From contig NC_134841.1 in the NCBI RefSeq assembly GCF_965363235.1, positions 35,121,440 to 35,185,439 on the forward strand: 64,000 bases of DNA. Reading direction: 5' to 3'. Below are positions 13,901-27,600 of the stretch, piece by piece. The notes under the pieces were generated by a model. That model made no database searches and was not told the origin of the DNA. It was given only the letters and a program-made list of their open reading frames with translations. A program made the position numbers and the translations under genes. The stretch's first letter is position 1; the number at the start of each line of letters is the position of its first letter. Source of the DNA: Mytilus galloprovincialis (Eukaryota > Mollusca > Bivalvia > Mytilida > Mytilidae).

Positions 13901-16900
13901 CCAAACCTCCAAATTCAACAAATATGTTGTCAATTAAAAAGTCCAGCATGGCAGTGATATCCTCGTCGGTATATTTTTTCCTTGACTCTGTATGATTTTT
14001 CACAGTGTTCGGTTTTTCTGCTCAGGTGCTTTAACTTTTTTTACTCAAATATTTTTTTTTTTTTTTAAAGTTTTAAACCTTTTCTCTCGCGCGAAACTTT
14101 TGAAGGTGAAAATACCATACCACGAGTAAAAACTCTATATTTAATTCAGATTTCACTTTTATACTGTATTTATGTGGATACACCTTATTTTATTATGGAT
14201 TGTAGTATATGGGCAAAACGTTTTGATTAATTAAAACAAGGATATCTGGTATCGTATGTTTGCCAATGAAACAACCATCCGCAAGAGATAAACATGACGT
14301 AGATATGACTGTGGCAAATCGGCCTTACTACCTTTTACCCCCAAACATTTCATTTTATTTTATGACAGTTAACTTGTCTTTTTGTCCGTATAGAATATAA
14401 GTTCTAACGTTACATTCATCAAAGCTTTGAGTACACACATGTGAAAAAAGTGAATATATTGATATTATAGCTGATCGTCAACGTCATGGAGATTGTTTCG
14501 GTTGTTCAAGTATTATGGCTATCGCTTTTGGTAATATTTATCATCAAGGGCAATTCCGTGGTAAAACCACAATGATTGCAAATTTAGGAATTATTTCGTA
14601 AATAAGAAGATTTGATATGATTGCCGACGAGACAACTCTGCACAACATCATATAGAGTTTAACAATTATAGATTATCTTACGGCCTTAAAAAATCATACC
14701 CTATGGTCAACTATACAAGGCCACAAAAAAGACAAATGAAACGCTTCAAACGAAAACACTTACGGCCTTATTAACGCACAAAGATAAAATATGATATGAA
14801 AAGAAAGCATTTTTTTTTAATGTTTTTCTTTTCTTTTTGCGATATGATAATGAGTCATTAATTTCGTTTAGTGCAATTGTAATCATGTTTATGATCGGAT
14901 CTCTACTAATGCTGTTAACCAGCTTGTCGTTTATTACTGGTGGACCTATGGAGAAAATGTGTCAGTCATTCGAAGATTTGACGGTATTTCGTGATGTAAG
15001 TATGTTTTAAATTTGCAGTGATGATTTTCAAAAAGTAATTCAAGCATTCCAAATATAAAACAATTATACATTAAAGAGATAGCATCCAAACAATCCAAAC
15101 AATCCCAGTATTGAGCTAAGGAAGAAATGCACACTTAATGTCTAGGTTTGAAGTTTGAAGATTTCACAAACTCGATCGTGAGTTATTGATTGACCGTTGT
15201 GAAATAACTGTGTCAAAGATGATCATTGATAACCATTGATAAGCACAATCCGTTCATCATTTCCTCGAATGTGACATCGCCGAATGTGAGCTATTCGATG
15301 GACGCCTAACGTGGAAACAAATTGCTCATCCATCTGTATCATCCCGTTATTTTGGGAGCGCATTCTAATTTTAGTGTATAAGGAGATAGCTGCTGATGGA
15401 TTTATAACATTTGTACGATTTATTTTTTTAAACAAAAATATACCTAAAAAAATATCTAATATTAAAGTTTTCACTTCTGTGCTTGACAATAACTTCGAAA
15501 AGTAGATGTTTTTGTGTTCTGTTAAATTGTTCCTTTTAAAATTGTTAAACGATGATGACTGATGTACCCATATTTTGACTATTATATTTATTGTGTCTGT
15601 TTATTTAACGCATCAATGTAAAAATATCGGAAATTGATGAGACTGTCATTACAAAAGTGAGAGGGTTAGCGCTATAGAACCAGGTTTAATCCACCATTTT
15701 CTACATTTGAAAATGCCTGTACCAAGTCAGGAATATGACAGTTCTTGTCCATTCGTTTTTGATGCGTTTTGTTATTTGATTTTGCCATGTGATTATGGAC
15801 TTTCCCAATTGATCTTCCTCTAAGTTCAGTATTTTTGTGATTTTACTTTTTCCACACAAAGTCATGTCAAACTGAACGGGTAGATATACGAGGAGTTACG
15901 AATATGAAGGGAAGTAATAGTTGTTATTTGCCGAAATTTTACCTGCGTTAACCGTTTAATGTGATGCGCATACAAGCGCGCAAATGAAGTGATTTTATGG
16001 ATATCAAGCACAATCTCTCCCGTTAGGGGTTTAGTATTATACCATCATAAAATGTATGAGAAGAACATAACCCGTGTCATGCCAACAACTGGTTTTAGAA
16101 TAAATGTGTTTAAATCCTATCCAAATACCCTATAAGGAATCAATATTAAAGCCAAAATATGCAATATTTAATGACCTAAAAACAGTATCGTAACTATATC
16201 CTTCTTAATAAGTCTGTTTAAAGGTTTTGTTAGCTGTAGAGGTTTTTAATATCCATTTTTAAGATATTTGAAATTGTTTGTATACTACTTACAAAATTTC
16301 TAACATTTGTATATAAATGCGTTAGTTACTTATGTTAATGAAATACCGTTTTGCATTGCTATTGCGTTGCTTTTGTAAAGTTTTAATTTTTATTTTTAGA
16401 AATAAACATTTTTCAATAAAACATGAGAATGAAATAATATAAGTTCAGAAACGGGCAATGTCTTATCCATTCGTTTTTTTGATGCGTTTTATTTGATTTT
16501 GCCATGTGATTATAGACTTTCCGAATTGATTTTCCTCTAAATTCAGTATTTTTGTAATTTTACTCTTTACAACGCAAAATAAAAGAAACAAGCAACAACA
16601 GTTTAAATCAAAACAAATTAGGAAAGCATGACTAAACGAAAGCACCTACAAACGTCATTATTGAACACGCAGTAGGTAAACCTGTACTTTGTCATCGTCA
16701 ATTTGTACATGTATGATACATCACAGTACAGTTTAAACTCTTAACCACAACCATTCATGATATTGACATTTTATTTCAGTTTGTGGATGACAATGGGATT
16801 CCTGATTTTAACTTTGGTGATCTTATTCTAAATGACCCGAACACGACAATAAGCATCTATAACCTGATGATGTAGGTTTTGTGAGGTTATTATAACAACG

Positions 16901-19900
16901 AAAGTTAAGATTTATTTTACCTGCTAGTTCAGTGATTTGCAAAATTAATGCAACTCTATATAACCAATGTTTAAATTTCATAATTCGAATATGAAGACAA
17001 ACTAAAATCACAAAAAACAAAACACCGATGAAATTGGTTGAACTCAAAAAGCCAGACCAGGTCTGTAAACATATGATATCAGCCTGAATGTTACAGTCTA
17101 TTTTTGGTAATATCTATTTGACGTGGCTCGGTACTCAATCATTCCGTCGTTTTGGTTGTGCTAGTATGGTTAATGTGTTGTAGTCTTGTCATTTATTTTG
17201 TGCTTTGTCTTTATGCCTTTTTGTTTTTTCTTTGTTGATATATTTGTTTGTTTATATAGACATGCTTAAGATCACAATATTGATTACTGTACCCCTATAT
17301 TGACATTTTTACCTATAACGTTGGTTTGTTTCGTTCACTTATCGTTGTCAATAGTATCATGATAATGGAATTTTATGCGACGGTCATACAAGTTAAAGGT
17401 TTAGTTAGCTATAAAACCAAGTTTAATCCATCATTTTCTACATAAGAAAATGCCTGTACCAAGTTAGGAATATCGCATCTGTTATCCATTCGTTTGATGT
17501 GTTTTAGCTTTTGAGTAGGCCATTTGATAAGTGACTTTTCGTTTTGAATTATCTCGGAGTTCGATATTTTTGTTATTTCAATTTTTAAATTACTGATAAG
17601 ACGACTAATATGGTATCTTAGGATCTAAGACTGCGAAATAGAATCTAAAGACCTGAAGAAAATATGTCCCTTGTGAGTTAAAACATAGACAAATATACAT
17701 AGTCACCACGTGTAGTCCTTTAACCAATCACATCTCTATAAATCTATAGGAGGTAAGATAATATAGTATATATATATAGCTACTGTTGCCTTTATTCATA
17801 AATATATTTCGTCATATTTTTGTCATCCTTAAAGATATAAATGTGTGTTTGATTTAATAGAGGATGCAGGACAAACAAGGCAGTGTTTACTCTCCTCCAT
17901 CTTGATAGGTTGATAAAGATCGACGAATCTCTTAATTATACACAGGTAAATATGTGTTGTTGCTAATTTGTTCTATCAATGTCAATAAAAAACAAAAATC
18001 ATAAAATAGATAAAAAGTTCAAATGATTAAAGATTACAAATACAATGTACGCTAAAATTTGAAAGAAAAATGCATTTTCCCTTTTCAATCTAATATGAAA
18101 GGGATGCAGTTAATCGCACTTTAGTACAACAAAATAACGATATATTTAGATAATATGAACGTGTGGGATGATTGCAAATGATTAAGCTAAAGTATCAACC
18201 AAGAAAATAAAGAACAAGGAAACAAGGAAACAAGCAACTATATGCCATCAATAATGAACAAAATCCTTTCAGTTTAGTTACCAAGTTACAAGGTTTAGGA
18301 TAACAAAAAGTTTAACAATACAACAGATAAACAAACGCACACAGTAATATTAATTTCTTCACAACTTCTGAGTAAACGACAATTAATGAGCTGACAATTT
18401 AGTTTGCAAAACAATATATTGCGAATTATTTATATTTTTATTTAATATAAGCTATTCTATATTTTACAGTATCTTGGCAACATTGAATCACAAATTGCTT
18501 CTATAAGTAGTTCTATAGACATAAGTAGTTATGAAATTTTATCAAAAGACTTGGAAGATGCTCTTAACTCCTTTGCTACTTCCGGTCTTGATGGCATTGA
18601 TTTTGCACAGATAAATGAAACGGTAAAAATATCTTATATGTCATTTAATTGGTATAATTCGATTTGATTTTATTCTGGGAATGCCTGCAATTTGTGCAGT
18701 AACTGCAAAGGGTAATATAGTTGTTAGTTTTCAAGCAAACTTCACTTTTAAATTCACCCAAATACTTAGCATATTAATCTATTGTAATAAAAAATCATGA
18801 TATCTAATAAAATTTGTAGATTTAGCTAACAAGGTTCTTATATTTGTATAAAGTAACATTTGTTTATAGTGGAAAGTTATTTTAACGTTAAATAAGCTAC
18901 AATTAAAAATTGCTTGCTGGTCCCTCTCTGTGATTACCTTTAGAGAACTTTGGTTCATTTCCCAATCAATCTATCATGAAGGGAAGATAAATGAAACGTT
19001 ATTCAATCATAGTCTTTTTCAAAAATGATGAACGGTTCTTTATATTGGTATGTAATCATTTTAAACGTTTCAAATTTATGAAATTATATTCGTACATCAA
19101 TGTTTTTGATACACCAATAACAAAAACTAAAATATATTGAATTGATACATTTTGTAACTATTCAAATTAATATCAGAAACCTAAACTTAATTATAAAATA
19201 ATGAACCTGTTAAAGGGAGACAATACTCGCATAACTTTTTCGAATTGGCACATAATACAACGGAATGTCACTCTTGCATACAAATGGCACATCAATATAT
19301 TAATTAACTGTGCAATCGCGCTCCACCTTCAATGATGATTCTAAATTATAAATATAACCAAAAGTTGTTAATCTATAGATAGTAAAGAATTTTGTAACTA
19401 TTCAAATTAATATCAGAAACCTAAACTTAATTATAAAATAATGAACCTGTTAAAGGGAGACAATACTCGCATAACTTTTTCGAATTGGCACATAATACAA
19501 CGGAATGTCACTCTTGCATACAAATGGCACATCAATATATTAATTAACTGTGCAATCGCGCTCCACCTTCAATGATGATTCTAAATTATAAATATAACCA
19601 AAAGTTGTTAATCTATAGATAGTAAAGACTAATGAAATATAACCCACTGTTAAAATATTGCTTTGCATTTTTTTCAGTAAAACTTCCGCAGTAAAATGCT
19701 TGAGACACTTGACTTTCATAGCTCATAATTAACGTTTTTACACAATATTTAAATAAAGTAGCTAAAGATTATTCGCTTCTCAAAGTGTAAGACGCAATAA
19801 AAATCGTATGCTTGCACCATCTTACCCAAAAACAGATTTAATTAAGTTCTGAACATTTCGACATTTCTTCGTTAAAACCGGTTTTAAACAAATCACAAGT

Positions 19901-22900
19901 ACGTGTTAAGATCCGACTAAATACCCATATCCCGATATCGTCAGGTTAATTTGCTAAAACACTAATTAAGATATTTATCAAATTATTTATAGTAAAGATA
20001 CCTTATATCAAAGTTATTTTTTTGTATATGCCGTTTTTGTACCGCTTGTCTAGTATTTTTGTTGTTACGGCTTTAATCGTAGTTATCATATGATTTTATA
20101 TAAAAAAACAATATCCGTAATTGATGAAATATTTTATAATAATAAAATGTTTCCTTTTTTTTTTAGTTGAACCAGACTGTTACAACATTCAATATGACCT
20201 CAGTAATTTCGACGCTTACAACAATAGAGGGTCTGTGTTCTTCGCCTATTAAAGTAAGCAGGTTACAAGTGTTTGAGTTGCAACTCAAGTTTAAAGGTGT
20301 CAAACAGAAAATCAAATTTAACATGTTATTTAATCAAAAGCGAAAGTTGTTGTACATGCATGTACATGTGTGTATTGGATGTATATTGTTAAAACAATAT
20401 GTGTTTACGTACATATTTCTTTTTCGGCAAGGCTGCTTTGGAATTGATAGATTCTTAAACATAGTCAGTCAGTGGTAACACGCATAAACAAAAAGCACTG
20501 AATTTTGGGCAATATGAGCACACTCAAATAGGATGCTGAAGATGCTTTTGAAAGGCAAGTGTATCCCGCTAGGAATTTTAGTGCTTAATTTAAAAAGAGG
20601 CTAAATTGTATATGATTTGAAATTATGGTTTTCTTCAAATTGCAGCCGTTAATAAAAAGTGCGTTATCTTTTATCTTTGCATACTATATATCTTGAAAAG
20701 TTAAGGAGCATGTAAACTTTGAATCTGAACAATTATCGAAGGTCAATTTTCCGTTGCAGAAACACTGGACGGATCATATTAACGATTCGGAAACACTGAG
20801 AGATGTAACAATACCAGCTGTTACGACAGCACAGGTATACTATTTACTGAGTAGTTAATTATCTATAATGCTTCACTTATTAATATGAACATTATATATA
20901 GTATGATTCAAAATGTGAAAGATAGCCACCAGAAGACCACAGGGTGACAATGTCATCAAGTATGAAACACTTTATGGCCTTAAACAATAAGAAAAAGCCA
21001 TTACGTATAGCAAGCTATTACAGACCAAAGTAACAAAATTTGTACACCATTCGAAAGTAAACACATACCACATGCGATAGAAGGATACTGCAATCTTACC
21101 ACATTTCCTTTTTTTTTAATACAAAAGCATGTAATAAAATTAAGAACGGAAATGAGGAATGTGGCAAAGAGACAACAACCCGACCATAGAGTAGACAACA
21201 ACTGAAGGACACCAATGGGTCGTCAATGCAGCGTGAAACTCACACACCCGGAATGGTCCTTCAGCTGGCCCCTAAACAAATATGTATACTAGTTCAGTGA
21301 TAATTGACGTCATACTAAACTCCGAATTATACTTGTATACTGAAAAAGTGAAAACATCACAGTTTTACAATACATTTCGAGTAAGACATGTTTGATCAGA
21401 TGGTTTTACCATTCCATATCCATGGTTCTTAAAATTAGTATATAGAATTTATTTTGTTGGTACTTTTCATTATATTTTGCCAAGTGAAGAACCTATTGTT
21501 GAGGACAGATCTTGGGTAAACTAAGTTCAATTATTTCAATCATGAATAACATGACACTATTTAAAGATTGACATAATGTACAGTCACTTGGTTGCTTTAA
21601 CTATTATATTCTCGTGGTTAACTGGCACATTGACGTTTCCTCCAACATCTCATTTTATTCATGTTCTAATTCAGAGTAATCTTCAAGCATCCATATCTGT
21701 TTTAGAAGGCTTAGTCCAGACCGGCATAACAGTAAGTTAAATGTATTAATTACATTGCGTATTGAAGATGCGGAACTAACTTTATGTTACTCTAGCTCGT
21801 TGAATATATATTTGATATTGACAAAAAAACAGAGGTGTTAGGGTATAGAAATTGACGCCAAATAAGAAGACAATTGTGTATAGAAAATAAGATTAAAAAC
21901 AAAGATGTAGAAAATATCTTTGTACATTTCAAATGAAAATCACTCCTCATAAACAGACATCAGCATCGCTCATATGGATTTACATGGAACTCTAAAACCC
22001 AATCTTTTTAAAGCCAGGTGATTACTAAGTAAATAAATATATAGAAACGACAGGTCTTTAGAGCATGTTTGATAAAAATAGGGAGATAATAAGCATAGTC
22101 AACTTTAGTCAAGTTTGGATGATAGTTATTTTTCAATTTCGTAATTTCAGGATAAGATCAATGAGGTTTTGATAACAGCACGGAATGCTGATGATCAGAT
22201 TCAAAACAACATGACTAGCATCATATCACAGGTAAGGAAAATATTAAAAGTATGTACACTACTGTTGACTGTACTAAACGAAATGAATATAAAACAACAT
22301 ACTAGATTTCTTTATACAAGTACGACGAAGGTTTTTATTATTTGATTGTAAACCGTTGGTAAAAGGACCATACTGTATGTGGGTATGTTCCAGACCATAT
22401 GAGTATTTGGACCGTACGCGTACGGTCCGGACCATATACGTATACTCGTACGGTCCGACCATACGCGTACGGTCGAACCGTATGAGTATACGCGTATGGT
22501 CCAGTACGAGCTAACCATACATGTCATCATATGGGTTAAATTTAAACAAACGTTTATCACAATCTTTTTTTTTTTAGTTTTACAAATTGTTATTATTACA
22601 ACTAGATGGTTTAAATGAACAAACAAACTATTGAAATTAAATAGTTTTTTAATTGTATATCTGAATCCTATATATTTTGGGACTCTCACCCAAGGTGACG
22701 CTTGCTTCCACAAGTAACGTAAATTTTTTACATTTAAATGTTTGCAGTTTATGCATTTTCCTTTGCATTTACATTTTTTGGTAAAGTTGCTAAATATTCG
22801 AAAACAGTTGTTCTCTCACAATATATTTACTTCCGATATCTTCAATTTCAGTGATCTTATTCAATTCATGTTAACTATTACTGATCGACATACTTTATAC

Positions 22901-24577
22901 AAGAGATTAACAGATTTAAATAGCGTGAATCTGTTAAATAGTTAAAATATAAAGTTTTTATTTCAATTACAATTGCACTTTTTTATAACAATTTGAGAGT
23001 TACGTTATGTTGATTTGTTATAAGCATTTGTATTTAATAAACTTCACCAACTTCTTAATATTAGTCAGACCGTACGCGTACGGTCCGACCGTATAAGTAT
23101 TTTGAAAAAGTACGCATACGGTCCAGACCGTACGCGTACGGTCCAAATACTCATACGGTCTGGAACAGGTACATTGTAATTGAATAAATAAGAACCATTA
23201 AGAAATCAGCTGTAAGGTACAGTTCATATATTCTGAGTTTTACTGTATTCCCGTCATGTAATGTTGTCATTTTAGCGGTATATTTAACATTGTCATTAAG
23301 CGCGAAGGTTTGGCTAGCCACAAAACCAGGTTCTGTGTACACAAGTTTGTCAAAAAGAAATGAATAATGTCAAAATGTTATAATGCAATATTATTTTGTA
23401 GACTGCAGACAATTTTAAAAATCAGTTGTTATCATACATTGACTCATACATCGATCAAGTACGGTATCTGGTATGTATTAGTATAAGTTGGAAATGAATT
23501 AAACTTTGTACATATGAAACTTGTATAACTTTTATGGTTCGAATAAGCTTAATATCCAGTGTCATATGATTTAATATAAAATTTGAAAATTCTAACAAAA
23601 TCCATGAAAAAACATGTATGATATACATATCATGTAGTTAAAGATACCGACCGTGCAATACCCTCAGGTAATCAAAGGTCGGTAAAACCACCCTCATTAT
23701 AGTTAAAAGGAAAAATAATATTTCTCCTTGTCCCCACTTATTTTTCTAGAAATTATAATTTGAAATAGTTAATCTATTTAATATTTGTTTTAAAAGTTAT
23801 CAATATAATGACACACATTTAATTTTACATTTCATTTATATTTTTAAAGATATATAATGAATTAGCAGCGTGTTCACCAATATGGAACCTTTGGGATTCT
23901 TTGACAACAACTTTTTGTAAATATACAATCGATCCATTGGTAAGAATGTCAACTTAAAGCTTAAAGTTATTGTTTATATTACGATAGCAGAGGACAAAAA
24001 TCTCGTATTGAAGTTATGGTTTGCAGAATCTGATAAAAAAGACTTCACACATATTCTAGAGCTAAACGATTGTTTGCCTTATTATACGTAATTATATATT
24101 ATTACCTATTCTTTTTATAATCGACACTCTTCTATTTAGTTCGCTTTTACTGCTTTCTCTCTTAATCCTTTCCGTTCCACACTCTCCCTCAGACTCTCGC
24201 TCTGACTGTCAATTTCACTACTCTCTCTTTTACTCTCTTACTCTGTCTCGGTAGCATTCTGTCTAGGTCATGACTCGCCCCAACTCTGTCTCGCTATCAC
24301 CATATATCTCTATGTCCCTCTCATTTTCTCACTCTCTTTCTGGCTCTTTTACCTGGTCACTTTCTCTCTCAAGAAGTCTTTCACTGTCACTCGCTCTTTC
24401 ACTCACTGTGTCGCTCTCGCTCTTTCTCTCACTCGCTGATTGTCTCACTCTCTCACTGTCTCCCTTTCTCATTATCTCTCTTTCTTCCTCCCTCTCGCTC
24501 CCTAACTCCTTCTCTCACTTTCTTCCGCTTCCTCTCGTTCCCAAACTTACTATTTCGCTCGCTTGGTCCCTCCCTCC

Positions 24578-24654
<77 letters not shown>

Positions 24655-27600
24655 GGCAGGGAGAGAAAGCAAGAGAAAGCAAGAGCCAGAGAAAGTTTGA
24701 GGTCGAGAGAGAGAAAGAGTACATATCCTTTTCAACAGCAGTCTCAAAAGATTATGCACTATTGCTATAGTGATTTGCTAAGGCAGTATTGGTTCTACTC
24801 CGTGAGGGCTATGAATGAACATGGTCCATCGGGGAGGACACTACTGCTTACCAATATCTTGGAAAGTTGGGCATCTTCACCTTCAGTTACCTTAATTAGG
24901 TACAATCTATGGATGTTTTTAATTGACTTGTTATCTCACTAGCAATAATGTACGCAGTGGTATTTGATAATTTGATAATTTACATTTCAACTGTTTTTTT
25001 AAAGAAATCTTTATTTATTTAGTTTGCCTTCAATTTATTTAAATGTTGACCTCTCTATATTATTTTTCTCAGTTTAATCGATTTGAATATTTCGAAATTT
25101 TCGAAATGAATATATTAAAGAACGGTAACGTCAATGGTAAAGTTTAACATGATATGTTTTGGATTGAAAAATATAACACGATAACATAAGTGTCGATGGA
25201 GGAGAATCAAGACTTGGGCTAAGAAAACAAAAAAAAAACGATAATTAACACTTGCAAAAACATCAAAGACAAATATCTGGCCATGTAACCTTCAATTTAA
25301 GCAACATGAACCTGCGTTAGAAAACGGGGATGAGCTCAATGTGCTATTATCCGAATTATTGACAAAGTGATATTGGCGATAATTGTTTTTGAGAATGCAA
25401 CTTTAACATAAACAACCCTTGGAATAGTAGCCCTGCAAATGCAGTAATCGTCCGTATTGAAAGTCTTCGTAGAAGGCATGATGAGTAGAACGTTGTACTT
25501 AATGACAATTAGAAAATCGAATAGTTCTAAACAAATGATGTAAAATCATTAAGAATAAAAAGGAGGTCACAAATGTCGGGAAAATGTCATAGAGATATTC
25601 AATGAATATTACAAGAAACAAAAATCACGAATAAACAAAAATAATACTCACACAAAAGAGATTTTTAGATGGTGTTTCTACACTAAGTCTTAATACTCTG
25701 TATTTATTTTGTTTATCCTGTAATCCGACAGCTATTCTAGAGTTATCAGCTATTCATTTAAAAAAATATATTTATACTTTGTGTTGTCTTGCTTCCTTCA
25801 CGTGCAAACGGTAATGCTAACATTAATGTTTACGTAACACGTCATTGTGTGTATCCTCTCCACGATCCGCGTTTATCATTATTGATTTCTATAGAAAAGA
25901 AGAAAAAAAACATGGATAGAATTAAAGAAAATAAACGTACAAGAACTAGGATTAAATTTTAGGATCGTAACAACAATCCATCTTCTTTTTTCGAATTTGA
26001 TATACCGAAACAGAATTATAAATTATAACCGGGTGTGTACGTACATAAGTATTACGACGGGTAGCACATGTAGACACGATATGTTTACCCTTCCAATTCA
26101 CATAATATCACCCCTGTTTCTGGTGGTATTTATTAGCAGTTTTTGTTTTGTATACTGGTTGTCTTTATGTCTTTTGCCATATCAGTATCATTTCGTTTAA
26201 GTTGCGAGTTGAATAATCCACTGGTATATTTTGCCTCTCATTTATTAATTCAGTATTTAAACATATTTCAATATTAACTAGTATTCAACTATCGAGATTG
26301 ATATACTGATTGAACAGCTCTGAAAAAAAAATAACAAAAATACAGAACTACAAGAAAAATTCAAAACGGAAAGTCCGTTATCAACCGCGCGAAGAAATTA
26401 AAAGCTCTGACGCATCAAACGAATGGAAAACGTCTGCTTTATTCCTGACTTGGTACACTCATTTCGCTATTCAACTTTTAAAATGGATATAGACTGACGA
26501 CTTGGTAAGAATATCGATTTGCTGACTTCCGAATTTATTTATTTTTCATCATTCAATTCAATTTGATACATTGTGGCAGTATTACCGATTCACAGATAAA
26601 AGTCTTACAGTAATTGGTATCTTATCGGGCTGAAGGTATAATTTTTCCTTTACAATTTGTTGTCATACATAACTATAAATGTTTATGTTTCAGAATGGAT
26701 TCTGGTTTGCACTAGGTTGGGGATTATTTTTTTGCATTCCTTTAATTATTGTTGGGATTAAACTGTCAAATTACTACAGAAGGATGAAAGATAAACCTGA
26801 GTAAGTTACTTGAACTCTCCTCTAAACTCATTAAGGTTTTATCTAAATAGATATAAGAACATGTGGTATGAGTGCCAATGAGACAATTCTCTATCGAAGT
26901 CACAATTTGTTAAAGTAAACCATTATAGGTCAACGTACGATCTTTAAAACATGCTACCTGCTTTCTAAAGAGGATTTCTGGTAGCAAAAAGACAGGAATT
27001 AAAAAGCGGTCCACAAAAAGTATACCTTTAAAACGCCCATTTCAAAATATGAATTGCAAATAATATCCATATATGTATATATACATGTAGATCATTTTTT
27101 TGATTCCTGAAAAACCAAGAGAAAATCATTGTATTAAGTACTAGTAACAAACAAACTGCAATATATATAAAAAAATACGATGAATCAATCTAAATTTCAG
27201 GAGTATTATTCATGTTACTTATATCTTTATTATTCAATGACAGTTTAATGAAGCATCGTTGGTTTTATTCGGCCTTTAGGGAGAAATTCCTTTTTTTCTT
27301 TTTTTTTCTTTTTCTATTTTGAAGTGTTGCTTTTGGATAATTTATATACATGTAAACAGGTCTTAAAGTTCTTATAACAAAAAGTAAAATCAGAAAAATA
27401 ACGAACTTCGAGGAAAATTCAAAAAGGAAAGTCCCTAATCAAATGGCAAAATCAAAAACTCAAACACAACAAACGAATGGATAACAACTGTCATATTCCT
27501 GACTTGTTACATGCATTTTCTTATGCAGAAAACGATGGACTAAACCTGTTTTTAATGCTAGCTGAATCTCTCACGTGTATGACAGTTGCATCAAATTTCA

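Larger units (their letters stand above)
12883..14995 (+). other. prom: Prominin exons 14-15: TM3, cytoplasmic loop, TM4
   Basis: TM3 covers about residues 474-496. The short cytoplasmic loop carries CCSCC at 508-512. TM4 covers about 516-538, starting at GGNLIM and crossing the exon junction at Ala519. The order TM3, Cys-containing loop, GG-x-(L/F)-(I/L)-M, TM4 is as in vertebrate prominin-1. After TM4 comes an acidic, Cys-containing start of the second ectodomain (MCQSFED). The intron between them carries a broken reverse transcriptase on the other strand. Confidence 0.88.
16780..23939 (+). other. prom: Prominin exons 16-24: second large extracellular loop
   Basis: Residues 561-823. A GC pair at 592-593 is followed by 'tLLHLDRL', matching the vertebrate DC...LHL segment of this loop. 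Sequons NTT, NYT, NET, NQT and two NMT make this the most heavily glycosylated part. Long polar helical stretches follow. The last exon has a CS-x-IW and a FCKY segment, then IDPL, the conserved lead-in to TM5. Nine consecutive exons keep phase, with only two non-zero phases (after exons 15-16). Confidence 0.85.
23940..26693. other. Intron 24: CT-rich tract and repeat fragments
   Basis: The longest intron of the gene. It contains an imperfect CT-rich region (about 24125-24579), a pure CT microsatellite, an opposed GA-rich stretch (24655-24720), a decayed repeat at about 25195-25350 and a repeat D copy at 26295-26500. The 166-codon Ser/Leu-rich frame and the minus-strand Arg/Glu-rich frames across the CT tract are products of the microsatellite. 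Confidence 0.7.

Noticed and set aside
22274-22713. Minus-strand frames of 62 and 133 codons
   Set aside because: The Tyr/Arg/Val-rich part is the translated palindromic end of the foldback element; the rest is AT-rich intron.
24270-24770. 166-codon Ser/Leu-rich frame and opposing Arg/Glu-rich frames
   Set aside because: They are translations of the CT microsatellite and its imperfect flanks inside a prominin intron.
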